In this document: positions 26,194-33,300 of the stretch, in pieces | Position numbering within the stretch: the first letter of the stretch is position 1 | Layout: every line of letters begins with the position of its first letter | Source: Chitinophagales bacterium | Lineage (GTDB): Bacteria; Bacteroidota; Bacteroidia; Chitinophagales; Chitinophagaceae | Assembly: GCA_015654695.1 (NCBI GenBank) | Contig: JAATGJ010000019.1 | Location: 1-37,926 of the forward strand | Reading direction: 5' to 3' | Length of the DNA stretch: 37,926 nt | Program-made: the position numbers and the translations under genes | The notes under the pieces: model-generated | What the model saw: only the letters and a program-made list of their open reading frames with translations | What the model was told of the DNA's origin: nothing | The model's database searches: none

Positions 26194-26436
26194 ACGGCAC
26201 TTTTAAACCCTTACATTTATTTCAATGGAAATGCCCGGGAAGGGTTCATATTTTACAAATCAGTATTTGGCGGAAAGTTCGCAAAAATTATGCATTACAA
26301 AGACGTATCAAGCCCTGAGCATCCGAATATCTCACCATCAACTTTAACGGCACACTACTTCGCTGACAATCATTCGGACTTACAGGCAACGACCCACAAA
26401 ATATCCGCCAGGATAACCGGAGAAAAATTTACGTAG
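26194..26436 (+). pseudogene. Decayed PhnB-like VOC gene copy with start codon lost
   Basis: The frame reads (T)ALLNPYIYFNGNAREGF, then IFYKSVFGGKFAKIMHYKD, closely matching the intact gene at 25212 (ALINPHVNFNGNAEEAF, TFYKSVFGGEFAKIVRFKD). The start ATG has become ACG (26194-26196). Similarity ends near 26325, after which the frame drifts to a TAG at 26434 inside the next operator. A 24-base block (26251-26274) is identical to 25269-25292. The copy has lost its C-terminal half, so it is not functional as a VOC protein. Confidence 0.75.
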
Positions 26437-26474
26437 TTAAATAACTACACATACATTTGTAGCTAAATAGCTAC
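26433..26474 (+). promoter_or_regulatory. Promoter and tandem-dyad operator of ArsR module 2
   Basis: Two near-identical dyads: GTAGTTAAATAACTAC (26433-26448) and GTAGCTAAATAGCTAC (26459-26474). Each has perfect six-base arms around AAAT. They are separated by ten bases. The -7 element TACATTTG (26452-26459) lies between them at the same offset (19 bases) as in module 1. The ATG follows three bases after the second dyad. This is the clearest of the three operators. Confidence 0.8.
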
Positions 26475-26477
26475 ATA

Positions 26478-26798
26478 ATGAATTTAAGACGGGATGTATT
26501 TCAAGCCATAGCCGATCCGACAAGAAGGGGTATACTTCTGTTGGTGGCTTCGCAATCCATGACAGCGGGTGCAATAGCTTCAAACTTTGACACAGCGAGA
26601 CCGACAGTTTCAAAACACCTGCAAATACTCACCGAGTGCGAATTGCTTAAACAAGAGCAAAACGGCAGGGAGATTTCCTATCATACTAATGCAAAAAAAA
26701 TGAAAGAGGTAGCCGACTTTATTGAACCATTCCGCAAAATGTGGGATGACAGGTTTAATAAATTAGAAACCATAATGAGAAAATATAAAAGCCAATAA
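26478..26798 (+). CDS. ArsR-family repressor (module 2)
   Basis: A 106-residue winged-helix protein: [38 protein letters not shown], recognition helix within [19 protein letters not shown], wing [13 protein letters not shown]. The C-terminal [17 protein letters not shown] is the helix shared with the other two paralogues. No metal-binding cysteine motif is present. It probably represses its own promoter through the two dyads just upstream. The stop is one base before the GTG start of its AHSA1 partner. Confidence 0.9.
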   Translation: MNLRRDVFQAIADPTRRGILLLVASQSMTAGAIASNFDTARPTVSKHLQILTECELLKQEQNGREISYHTNAKKMKEVADFIEPFRKMWDDRFNKLETIMRKYKSQ

Positions 26799-26799
26799 C

Positions 26800-27267
26800 G
26801 TGGAGCGAAAAACAAAAATCAATGCCGGGGAAGGCAAACAGGATTTAGTGATTACAAGGGAATTTGATCTGCCATTGGAATTACTTTTTAAAGCATATGC
26901 AGAATCCGAAATTGTTGAGCAATGGATGGGAACGAAAGTATTGAAACTTGAAAATAAAAAGCATGGCGGTTACCAATTTGAAACGTCAGATGCTGAAGGA
27001 AATGTGGTGTTTCGGGCCAACGGAGTGGTCCATGAGTTTGTTCCGAACCAGAAAATCATACGGACATTTGAAATGGAGAATACGCCTTTTCCCGTGCAGC
27101 TTGAGTTCCTTGAGTTTGAACAACTCGCTGGCGACAGCAGTAAACTCACTATGCAAATAATATATAAATCAGTCGCAGACAGAGACCAAATGCTGCAGTT
27201 ACCTTTTGCCCAGGGCATAAATATGGCACATAACCGGTTGCAGGACATCGTACGCAAATTAAAATAG
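26800..27267 (+). CDS. AHSA1/SRPBCC-domain protein (module 2)
   Basis: A 155-residue START-like protein using a GTG start one base after the ArsR stop; the next in-frame ATG would remove the first beta-strand. Visible: LVITREFDLPLELLFKAYAESEIVEQWMGTKVL at the N-terminus and MLQLPFAQGINMAHNRLQDIVRKL at the end. It is clearly divergent from the module 1 partner (VAPKPW is absent), so the two probably bind different ligands. Ligand and function unknown. DoxX-like and DUF4256 genes follow with almost no gap. Confidence 0.88.
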   Translation: MERKTKINAGEGKQDLVITREFDLPLELLFKAYAESEIVEQWMGTKVLKLENKKHGGYQFETSDAEGNVVFRANGVVHEFVPNQKIIRTFEMENTPFPVQLEFLEFEQLAGDSSKLTMQIIYKSVADRDQMLQLPFAQGINMAHNRLQDIVRKLK

Positions 27268-27273
27268 CACAGT

Positions 27274-27672
27274 ATGACAAAGAGAAATAAAATTATCTAC
27301 TGGGTTGCTACTATCTGGCTTGCATTAGGAATGTTATCAAGTGGAATAGTACAGTTATTCAAAGTGAAATCGGAAACAGATTTTATTTTACACATGGGCT
27401 ATCCTGCCTATTTTCTGACAATACTGAGTAGTTGGAAAATTTTGGGAGTTGTAACAGTGCTTATTCCTAAATTCCCTTTACTAAAGGAATGGGCTTATGC
27501 GGGCTTTTTCTTTGCTATGTCGGGAGCGGTATTTTCACATATCGCAACGGGTAATTCCGTGAAGGAGATATTTCCCCCGTTGTTATTACTGATCCTGACT
27601 ATGGTGTCGTGGTATTCCAGGCCTGCTGGTAGAAAAATCATCCCGATAAATACCGGGACAATTAACCAATAA
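27274..27672 (+). CDS. DoxX-like membrane protein
   Basis: A 132-residue protein with four predicted TM helices: IIYWVATIWLALGMLSSGIVQLF, YPAYFLTILSSWKILGVVTVLIP, EWAYAGFFFAMSGAVFSHIA and IFPPLLLLILTMVSWY. The pattern GYPAYFLTILSSWKILG is characteristic of the DoxX-like family. Some members are quinol oxidase or respiratory accessory proteins; most have no assigned role. It sits 6 bases after the AHSA1 gene, and its stop (TAA) is directly followed by the ATG of the broken DUF4256 gene, so it is part of the module 2 transcript. Confidence 0.85.
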   Translation: MTKRNKIIYWVATIWLALGMLSSGIVQLFKVKSETDFILHMGYPAYFLTILSSWKILGVVTVLIPKFPLLKEWAYAGFFFAMSGAVFSHIATGNSVKEIFPPLLLLILTMVSWYSRPAGRKIIPINTGTINQ

Positions 27673-27708
27673 ATGAATAGAATGAAAAAGGAATTATCAT
27701 CAAAACAA

Positions 27709-27729
27709 CCTGCCTTGCCGACAGGCAGG
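27709..27729. repeat. 21-bp imperfect palindromic repeat in the DUF4256 frame
   Basis: It adds exactly seven codons (PALPTGR) between the conserved KQ and REELL of DUF4256. The ends CCTGCC and GGCAGG are inverted and the core is TTGCCGACA. It is related to the copy at 20496-20516. The reading frame is kept. Confidence 0.65.
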
Positions 27730-28086
27730 CGGGAAGAACTGCTCAACATATTAAAAGCCCGATTTGAGAAAAACAAGAGCCGCCACAAAGGTCTTGAATG
27801 GGCTAAAGTGCAAGCAAAGCTGGAAGCTAATACCCAAAAATTGTGGTAGCTCAATGAAATGGAAACATCCGGCGGTGAACCGGATGTAGTTGATCATGAT
27901 AAAAAGACGGGCGAATACATTTTTTATGATTGTTCAGCCGAAAGTACTAAAGGCCGCAGAAGTGTTTGTTACGACCACGAAGCGCTGGAGTCAAGGAAAG
28001 AGCATAAACCGGAAAATAGCGCGGTTGAGATGGCTGCTGATATGGGCATTGAACTTTTAACGGAAGAACAATACCGGGAGTTGCAG

Positions 28087-28104
28087 TCCCGCCATTTGGC
28101 GGGA
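28087..28104. repeat. 18-bp perfect palindrome in the DUF4256 frame
   Basis: TCCCGCCA (28087-28094) and TGGCGGGA (28097-28104) are perfect inverted repeats around TT. The extra residues it encodes (about SRHLAG) lie between ELQ and GNFDTKTSSW, which are usually nearly adjacent in DUF4256 proteins. It looks like a second insertion, of a different repeat type. Confidence 0.55.
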
Positions 28105-28285
28105 GGAAATTTCGATACGAAAACTTCGAGCTGGATAAAAACACCTGCTGATATCAGGAAACTCGGTGGTGCCATCTTTGCTGATTGGCGCTATGGTCAT
28201 GTCTTCGTTTACCACAACGGTGCGGAATCTTATTATGCCGCCAGGGGCTTTCGTGGTTCATTAAGGGTCTAACAAATAATATAGT

Positions 28286-28876
28286 ATGACAATGGGTGAA
28301 ATGAATCCTGCCGTTGATTTTTATTTTAGTAAAGCCAGGTGGAAGAAAGAACTGGAGCAATTGAGAACAATCGTTCTTGGCTGCGGGCTCGCCGAAGAAT
28401 TGAAATGGGGTGTTCCTTGTTACACGTTTCAGAAAAGTAACATAGTATTGATACATGTGTTTAAAGAATACTGTGCGCTTTTATTTTTCAAAGGCGCCCT
28501 GTTGAATGATTCTAATGGTATCGTGGTCCGGCAAACGAAGAATGTACAGGCGGCACGCCAGGTCAGGTTCACCAATGTTGGGGAAATTGTTAAAGTAAAA
28601 CCCATCCTGAAAGCCTATATCTATGAAGCTATTGAAGTGCAAAAAGCCGGTTTGAAAGTGAATTTAAAAAAGATTACAGAATTCACAATTCCTGTAGAAT
28701 TTCAAAAAAAATTAGATGAGACGCCTGCCTTGAAAAAAGCTTTTAAATCATTGACACCGGGACGGCAAAGAGGATATATACTGCATTTTTCCGCACCCAA
28801 ACAATCCAAAACACGGGAGTCAAGAGTTGAAAAATGCAGCCGGCAAATTATTAATGGAAAGGGATTAAATGATTAG
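28286..28876 (+). CDS. YdeI/OmpD-associated family protein (DUF1801-like plus C-terminal OmdA domain)
   Basis: A 196-residue cytoplasmic protein with an N-terminal DUF1801-like domain (NPAVDFYFSKARWKKELEQLRTIVL, EELKWGVPCYTFQKSNIVLIH, YCALLFFKGALL). A C-terminal OmdA-type segment (KKLDETPALKKAFKSLTPGRQRGYILHFSAPKQSKTRESR) is typical of YdeI. Family members have been linked to antimicrobial peptide tolerance, but the mechanism is unknown. Three Mets lie near the start; the family usually begins at MNPAVDF, so ATG 28301 is a good alternative. It starts 13 bases after the DUF4256 frame. Confidence 0.82.
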   Translation: MTMGEMNPAVDFYFSKARWKKELEQLRTIVLGCGLAEELKWGVPCYTFQKSNIVLIHVFKEYCALLFFKGALLNDSNGIVVRQTKNVQAARQVRFTNVGEIVKVKPILKAYIYEAIEVQKAGLKVNLKKITEFTIPVEFQKKLDETPALKKAFKSLTPGRQRGYILHFSAPKQSKTRESRVEKCSRQIINGKGLND

Positions 28877-28963
28877 TAGTTATTTCTAATTCTGATTTTG
28901 GTACTTCAAACCTGCGGATAAAACCCATCCGGATAAATAAAAACAAAAACAACCAACAGAAGA

Positions 28964-29764
28964 ATGAAGAAACCGATAGTATTATTTTTTCTATTCACAG
29001 GGTTGGTAGTGATTGCCTGTAAAAACTCATCAGCACAAAAAAATCAGGCGAAGGGTACAATAACCCTTGCTGCAAATGTTTTATTAAAAGACAGTATGAT
29101 CTTATATCAATCGGGTAATTTAATTATTCAAAAAATATCAAACCATGTTTATCAGCATATTTCTTTTTTGAATACAAAAGATTTTGGAAAAGTTGACTGT
29201 AATGGAATGATTGTCGTAAATGATGGCGAAGCAATTATTTTTGATACGCCCGCAGACGATGAAAGCTCCGGGGAATTGATAAACTACCTGTCTAAAGCGC
29301 ATAACTTTAAAATAAAAGGAATCATCCCTACTCATTTTCATGAAGACTGCGTGGGTGGCCTGGAAAAGTTTAATGAAAATGATATTTCCGCCTACGCGTC
29401 CAATAAAACAATAGCATTGCTAAAAGACAAAGGCAGGCTCTTTTCTAAGCCTATACACGGCTTTGACGACAGCCTTGTATTGAATATCGGCGCCAAAAAA
29501 GTTTATATCAACTATTTCGGAGAAGGGCATACAAAAGATAACGTTATTGGTTACTTCCCGGGAGATAAAGTGGTTTTCGGTGGTTGTTTAATTAAAGAAG
29601 CAGGTGCGAAGAAAGGCAACTTACAAGATGCGAATGTAGCCGCATGGTCTGAGACGGTCAGAAGGCTTAAACAACGTTATCCCGGAACTAAAACGGTAAT
29701 TCCCGGGCATGGAAAAAACGGGGGAACTGAATTGTTTGATTATACAATAAAGCTTTTCGAATAA
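28964..29764 (+). CDS. Subclass B1 metallo-beta-lactamase-like lipoprotein
   Basis: A 266-residue MBL-fold protein with the full B1 zinc set: HFHED (His124, His126, Asp128), GEGHTKDN (His189), GGCLIK (Cys208, plus the substrate-binding Lys211) and IPGHG (His249). GNLQDAN near 219-223 matches the conserved B1 Asn loop, and HEDCVGGL resembles the CcrA type. The signal MKKPIVLFFLFTGLVVIAC suggests a lipid anchor at Cys19, as in NDM-type enzymes. Predicted activity is hydrolysis of beta-lactams, possibly carbapenems; this is inferred from residues alone. It ends the run of + strand genes and is followed by the convergent GlxA-type gene. Confidence 0.85.
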   Translation: MKKPIVLFFLFTGLVVIACKNSSAQKNQAKGTITLAANVLLKDSMILYQSGNLIIQKISNHVYQHISFLNTKDFGKVDCNGMIVVNDGEAIIFDTPADDESSGELINYLSKAHNFKIKGIIPTHFHEDCVGGLEKFNENDISAYASNKTIALLKDKGRLFSKPIHGFDDSLVLNIGAKKVYINYFGEGHTKDNVIGYFPGDKVVFGGCLIKEAGAKKGNLQDANVAAWSETVRRLKQRYPGTKTVIPGHGKNGGTELFDYTIKLFE

Positions 29765-29871
29765 GTAAATGGCGTAAAGAGATATATACTTCAATGAGTA
29801 AAAGCAAACCGTGAATCCGCATAAAGAACTTTATAATGTAATTGGTTCCATGTTACAGGAGGCTATTAAAA

Positions 29872-30855
29872 TTATTGCATGACCGGTTCTTTATTATATT
29901 TATTCCTGTACTCCACCGGCGACAAGCCGGTTGTTCTTTTAAATACCGTACGAAAAGCTTTGGTATCAGAGTATCCTACTTCATACATCAGCTCACTTAC
30001 ATTTTTTCTCCCTGTTTCCAGTCCCTTTTTAGCGGCTTCTATTTTTACCCGCTGCATATATTCCACTACTGTATTGGAAGTAGCTTTTTTAAACCTGCGT
30101 TCAAAACTCCGCCTGCTCAGCGCCAGCATGGAGGTCAGTTGCTCTACCGTTATTTTATCATGATAATTCTTTTCAATAAACTCCTGCGCTTTTTTCACCG
30201 CTTCATCTTCATGTACTTTTTGTCCATGAAACATGGTAAAAGGAGACTGGCTGCTACGGTCAATTTCTATCTCGTAATACTTGGAAAAAAGAACGGCCAT
30301 TTCCCGGTCAGTGTATTTTTCCAGCAGGTAGAGCAGCAGGTTCCAGAAAGAATTGGCGCCACCACTTGAATAGATACCCTGTTCATCCGTAATAATCCTG
30401 TCGGAGACCAGGTCTATATCCGGGAACAGTTGCCTGAATTCATTGGCGGCTATCCAGTGAGTAGAACATTTTTTTCCCTTTAATAAACCAGTTGCCGCCA
30501 GCAGGAAAGTACCCACGCAAAGACCGGCTACTTCCGCCCCTTCATGATGCTGATGGATGATCCAGGGAAGAAATCCCTTATTGGTTTCAATGACTTGTTT
30601 CATATCACCATTCACGGCAGGTATAATAACAAGATCTGTTTTTGTAACATCAGCTATACCGGCATCCGGGCATACGGTAAAGAACCGGTCATATACCTGG
30701 GCTTTGTTGGTTAACCCGACCAGTTGCACAGTGAATAAAGCGGGCTTTCCCATACTTATTAAAAATTCATTCGCTTTGGTGAACAGGATAAAAGGCCCTT
30801 CAATACAGGACAGGGCGACTGCACCTGTGGGAACAAGAATAGATATGTGTTTCAT
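29872..30855 (-). CDS. GlxA-family transcription regulator (DJ-1/PfpI domain plus AraC HTH)
   Basis: A 327-residue protein. Residues 1-190 form a DJ-1/PfpI-like domain with AGLCVGTFLLAATGLLKGKKCSTHW at about 110-134 and the IYSSGGANSFWNLLLYLL segment. An AraC/XylS double helix-turn-helix ends the protein: DKITVEQLTSMLALSRRSFERRFKK and YMQRVKIEAAKKGLETGRKNVSELMYEVGYSDTKAFRTVFKRTTGLSPVEYR. Such proteins usually activate nearby genes in response to a small metabolite. It is divergent from the SDR gene across 118 bases, so it may control that gene. Confidence 0.9.
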   Translation of the reverse strand: MKHISILVPTGAVALSCIEGPFILFTKANEFLISMGKPALFTVQLVGLTNKAQVYDRFFTVCPDAGIADVTKTDLVIIPAVNGDMKQVIETNKGFLPWIIHQHHEGAEVAGLCVGTFLLAATGLLKGKKCSTHWIAANEFRQLFPDIDLVSDRIITDEQGIYSSGGANSFWNLLLYLLEKYTDREMAVLFSKYYEIEIDRSSQSPFTMFHGQKVHEDEAVKKAQEFIEKNYHDKITVEQLTSMLALSRRSFERRFKKATSNTVVEYMQRVKIEAAKKGLETGRKNVSELMYEVGYSDTKAFRTVFKRTTGLSPVEYRNKYNKEPVMQ

Positions 30856-30938
30856 GATTCTAAATTATGGAAAACCTTCGTCGCAATCAACCCCTCAGAT
30901 TGCCGTATTTGCACCCCGGCTATTTTGTTTGGTTAGTT

Positions 30939-30946
30939 TAGGTTTG
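30939..30946 (+). promoter_or_regulatory. Candidate -7 element of the SDR gene
   Basis: TAGGTTTG fits the Bacteroidota TAnnTTTG consensus and lies 27 bases before ATG 30974, in the gap between the divergent GlxA-type and SDR genes. No clear -33 TTG was found at the usual spacing, so confidence is low. Confidence 0.35.
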
Positions 30947-30973
30947 TCTTCTTCATATAAAAGGGAAAGGGAC

Positions 30974-31759
30974 ATGATGCTAAAAAATAAAAATGCAGTT
31001 ATCTATGGCGGCGGCGGAGCTATTGGCGGCGCCGTTGCAATGGCTTTTGCCCGGGAGGGAGCAAGCGTTTTTTTGGCTGGTCGCAGTCTTGACACATTAG
31101 AAGCAGTGGCTAAAAAAATTGCTGAGGAAGGTGGTATCGCTGAAACCGCACAGGCAGACGCCCTTAGCAAAGAATCCGTAGAGGCGCATCTCAGTGAGAT
31201 CATAAAAAAAGCCGGGAGGGTTGATATTTCTTTTAATGCAATTTCAATTAATGACACGCAGGGCTCTGCTCTTGTTGAAATGCAACAGGATCAATTCATG
31301 TCACCGGTCGTAAACGCAATGAACACGCATTTTATCACCGCCACCGCAGCAGCACGTTATATGACGAAACAGGGATCAGGAGTTATACTCGCTGTCACCG
31401 CCAATGCTGCCCGTAAACCCCATCTTAATGCAGGTGGATTTGGAGTGGCCTGTGCAGCTATCGAAGGCTTTTGCCGCCAGTTAGCGGTTGAAGAAGGTAA
31501 GCACGGCATCCGGGTGGTTTGTATCCGGTCGGCAGGTTCACCGGATGCTCCCGGTGTAGATGAAGTCTTTAACCTTCATGCAAAAAATGCAGGGATTTCG
31601 AGGGAAGCATTTGAAACTGAGTTTGCAGAAAGAACCATGCTGAAGCGGTTACCCAGGCTTGCAGAAATAGGTAATGCTGCAGTGCTGATAGCATCTGATA
31701 ATGCAAGTGCAATAACCGCAGCTGTAATAAACGTAACATGTGGTGAACTGGCGGATTAG
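30974..31759 (+). CDS. Short-chain dehydrogenase/reductase-like protein with altered active site
   Basis: A 261-residue Rossmann-fold protein. NAVIYGGGGAIGGAVAMAFAREGASVFLAGRS is the cofactor-binding start, and NAISIND and IRVVCIRSAGSPDAPG are SDR-like. At the place of the catalytic YxxxK the sequence reads GGFGVACAAIEGF: Tyr is Phe and Lys is Cys. The usual Ser position (ILAVTANAA) is also not clear. It may bind NAD(P) without classical SDR catalysis, or catalyse differently. The frame is open from 30557, but that part is antisense to the GlxA-type gene. ATG 30974 follows a purine-rich GGGAAAGGG; ATG 30977 is equally possible. Confidence 0.82.
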   Translation: MMLKNKNAVIYGGGGAIGGAVAMAFAREGASVFLAGRSLDTLEAVAKKIAEEGGIAETAQADALSKESVEAHLSEIIKKAGRVDISFNAISINDTQGSALVEMQQDQFMSPVVNAMNTHFITATAAARYMTKQGSGVILAVTANAARKPHLNAGGFGVACAAIEGFCRQLAVEEGKHGIRVVCIRSAGSPDAPGVDEVFNLHAKNAGISREAFETEFAERTMLKRLPRLAEIGNAAVLIASDNASAITAAVINVTCGELAD

Positions 31760-31779
31760 TAATCATAAAGTAAGTACCA

Positions 31780-32007
31780 ATGCCGGTGATTGAAGTGTTT
31801 AAAACAAATGTTACAGACAGGGAAAAAGCAAAGCGGCTGATTGAAGAGATACATAAAACCTTTGCGGGTTATAAAGCCAATTTTGACCTGGATGATTGTG
31901 ATAAAGTGCTTCGGATAGTGAGCAGCGGGGGCGATATAGAAAATGCCTGTTTTATTGACTGGTTAAAAAAACTGGGATGTAATGCTGAATCCTTACCCGA
32001 TAATTAA
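31780..32007 (+). CDS. Small conserved protein, function unknown
   Basis: A 75-residue protein: MPVIEVFKTNVTDREKAKRLIEEIHKTF, then NFDLDDCDKVLRIVSSGGDIENACFIDWLKKLG. The predicted beta-alpha-beta-beta-alpha pattern resembles a small ferredoxin-like fold such as heavy-metal-associated domains, but no CxxC is present. I do not recognise it beyond a type common in Bacteroidota accessory regions. It follows the SDR gene by 20 bases on the same strand and may be cotranscribed. Confidence 0.65.
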   Translation: MPVIEVFKTNVTDREKAKRLIEEIHKTFAGYKANFDLDDCDKVLRIVSSGGDIENACFIDWLKKLGCNAESLPDN

Positions 32008-32069
32008 AAAGAGTTACCATTAGAATTATGCAATGAAATAAAACTTCATTATAAACAATAGTACAGTCT

Positions 32070-32489
32070 ATGACACAGATCAATGCTTATTTAAATTTCA
32101 ATGGCAATTGCCGTGATGCCATGAACTTTTATAAAGAATGCCTTGGAGGGGAACTGGCCCTGCAGGCAGTGGAAGGTTCACCTATTGAAGCCCAGTGTCC
32201 ACCAGCTATAAAAAACCAGGTATTACATGCTTCATTAATGAAGGACGCCATATTACTGATGGGCTCCGATATGGTAGGACCCGATGGATTTATCAAAGGA
32301 AATACGATGTCGCTTTCACTGAATTGCAGCAGCGAAGAAGAAATTAATTCTTTCTTTTCCACTCTTTCCGCTGGCGGCAAAATAATACACCCGTTACGGG
32401 TAGAATTCTGGGGAGCCATATTTGGCGTATTTACAGATAAATTCGGAGTAAGATGGATGCTTAACTATGATAAAAATGCCAAACAATAA
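32070..32489 (+). CDS. VOC-superfamily PhnB-like protein
   Basis: A 139-residue protein of the PhnB VOC group: INAYLNFNGNCRDAMNFYKECLGGELALQ at the N-terminus, VLHASLMKDAILLMGSDM in the middle and WGAIFGVFTDKFGVRWMLNYD at the end. It is only distantly similar to the copy at 25212, so it is an older paralogue rather than a recent duplicate. Substrate unknown. The end overlaps the next small gene by 14-23 bases. Confidence 0.88.
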   Translation: MTQINAYLNFNGNCRDAMNFYKECLGGELALQAVEGSPIEAQCPPAIKNQVLHASLMKDAILLMGSDMVGPDGFIKGNTMSLSLNCSSEEEINSFFSTLSAGGKIIHPLRVEFWGAIFGVFTDKFGVRWMLNYDKNAKQ

Positions 32490-32706
32490 AACTAAGGAAA
32501 AGAATAGCGGCTTGCCGGTAAAATTAGCCCGGCCTGCCCGGCGGGCTTTAGCCCATGCAGGTATAAAAACGCTGAAACAACTATCAACATTCAGGGAAAA
32601 AGATATAACGGGGCTTCATCGTATTGCCAATCATGCAATGGTCATCAAACAGGCATTGATAGAAAAAGGGATGTCATTTTCGAAGGATACAAAACTCAAA
32701 AAATAA
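32467..32706 (+). CDS. Small RNA polymerase alpha-CTD/helix-hairpin-helix-like protein
   Basis: A 79-residue basic protein. LPVKLARPARRALAHAGIKTLKQLSTFREKDITGLHRIANHAMVIKQALIEKGMSF is a helix-hairpin-helix domain like that at the RNA polymerase alpha C-terminus, expected to bind DNA nonspecifically. It has no enzymatic residue. Start is ATG 32467 or 32476; both overlap the end of the VOC gene (32489), implying coupled translation. Role unknown. Confidence 0.7.
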   Translation: MIKMPNNKTKEKNSGLPVKLARPARRALAHAGIKTLKQLSTFREKDITGLHRIANHAMVIKQALIEKGMSFSKDTKLKK

Positions 32707-32739
32707 TTTAGCTTTAGCGGTAAACTAATATCAACCAAT

Positions 32740-33273
32740 ATGAACATCTTAATTACTATTTTAATTGTGCTGGGAAGTTTAATAGCCTTGCTGCTGATCA
32801 TTGCTTTACTTACTAAAAAGGAATTTAGTCTTGAAAAGCAAGTCGTCATTAATAAATCTAAACAGGAAGTATTTAACTACCTGAAGCTGATCAGGAACCA
32901 GGAGCATTACAGTGTGTGGGTGATGAAAGATCCCCATATAAAAATAATTTATACGGGAACAGATGGTACGGTAGGATTTACATCATCCTGGGAAAGTAAT
33001 GATAAGAATGTTGGTATCGGTGAGCAGGAAATAAAAAAGATAACTGAGGGAGAAAGTATGGAAGTGGTGATACGGTTCAAAAAACCTTTTGAAGCGACCA
33101 ATTATGCACTTACAACAGTAAGCGCTGCCGGGAATGACCAAACAAAAGTAACTAACCTGTTTTATGGCAAATCAAAATTCCCGATGAACATTATGAACCT
33201 GGTGATGGATAAAGTGGTAGGAAAGGATATGCAGCAAAACCTGGTGAATATGAAGTACAACCTCGAAAAATAG
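32740..33273 (+). CDS. Membrane-anchored SRPBCC (polyketide cyclase-like) protein
   Basis: A 177-residue protein with one N-terminal TM helix (ILITILIVLGSLIALLLIIALL, 3-24) followed by a START-like SRPBCC domain. Visible: FSLEKQVVINKSKQEVFNYLKLIRNQEHYSVWV and GTVGFTSSWESNDKNVGIGEQEI. The last helix is MNIMNLVMDKVVGKDMQQNLVNMK. The fold binds hydrophobic ligands; no function is assigned. It is unlike the three AHSA1 proteins in having a membrane anchor. It follows the HHH gene by 33 bases on the same strand. Confidence 0.82.
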   Translation: MNILITILIVLGSLIALLLIIALLTKKEFSLEKQVVINKSKQEVFNYLKLIRNQEHYSVWVMKDPHIKIIYTGTDGTVGFTSSWESNDKNVGIGEQEIKKITEGESMEVVIRFKKPFEATNYALTTVSAAGNDQTKVTNLFYGKSKFPMNIMNLVMDKVVGKDMQQNLVNMKYNLEK

Positions 33274-33300
33274 CAAGTTTTTTTATTTCAAAACAGTAGT

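Larger units (their letters stand above)
27673..28272 (+). pseudogene. DUF4256 family gene interrupted by an in-frame TAG
   Basis: One continuous frame from ATG 27673 to 28272 matches DUF4256 along its length: REELLNILKARFEKNKSRHK, then KLW, then LNEMETSGGEPDVVDHDKKTGEYIFYDCS and so on to NGAESYYAARGFRGSLRV. It is broken at codon 59 by TAG (27847-27849), where family members usually have Ser (KLWSLNEM); TCG to TAG would explain it. Two palindromic repeats lie in the frame: 27709-27729 (PALPTGR) and 28087-28104 (near RHLAGG). An internal start at 27868 or later would lose conserved residues. Unless TAG is read through, the gene is inactive. Confidence 0.8.

Noticed and set aside
30557-30973. 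N-terminal extension of the SDR gene
   Set aside because: It is antisense to the 5' part of the GlxA-type gene and ends in arbitrary sequence; the Rossmann start at 30974 fits the family.
32527-32550. AGCCCG...CGGGCT inverted repeat in the HHH gene as another palindromic insert
   Set aside because: The encoded LARPARRAL belongs to the normal helix-hairpin-helix family sequence, so it is not an insertion.
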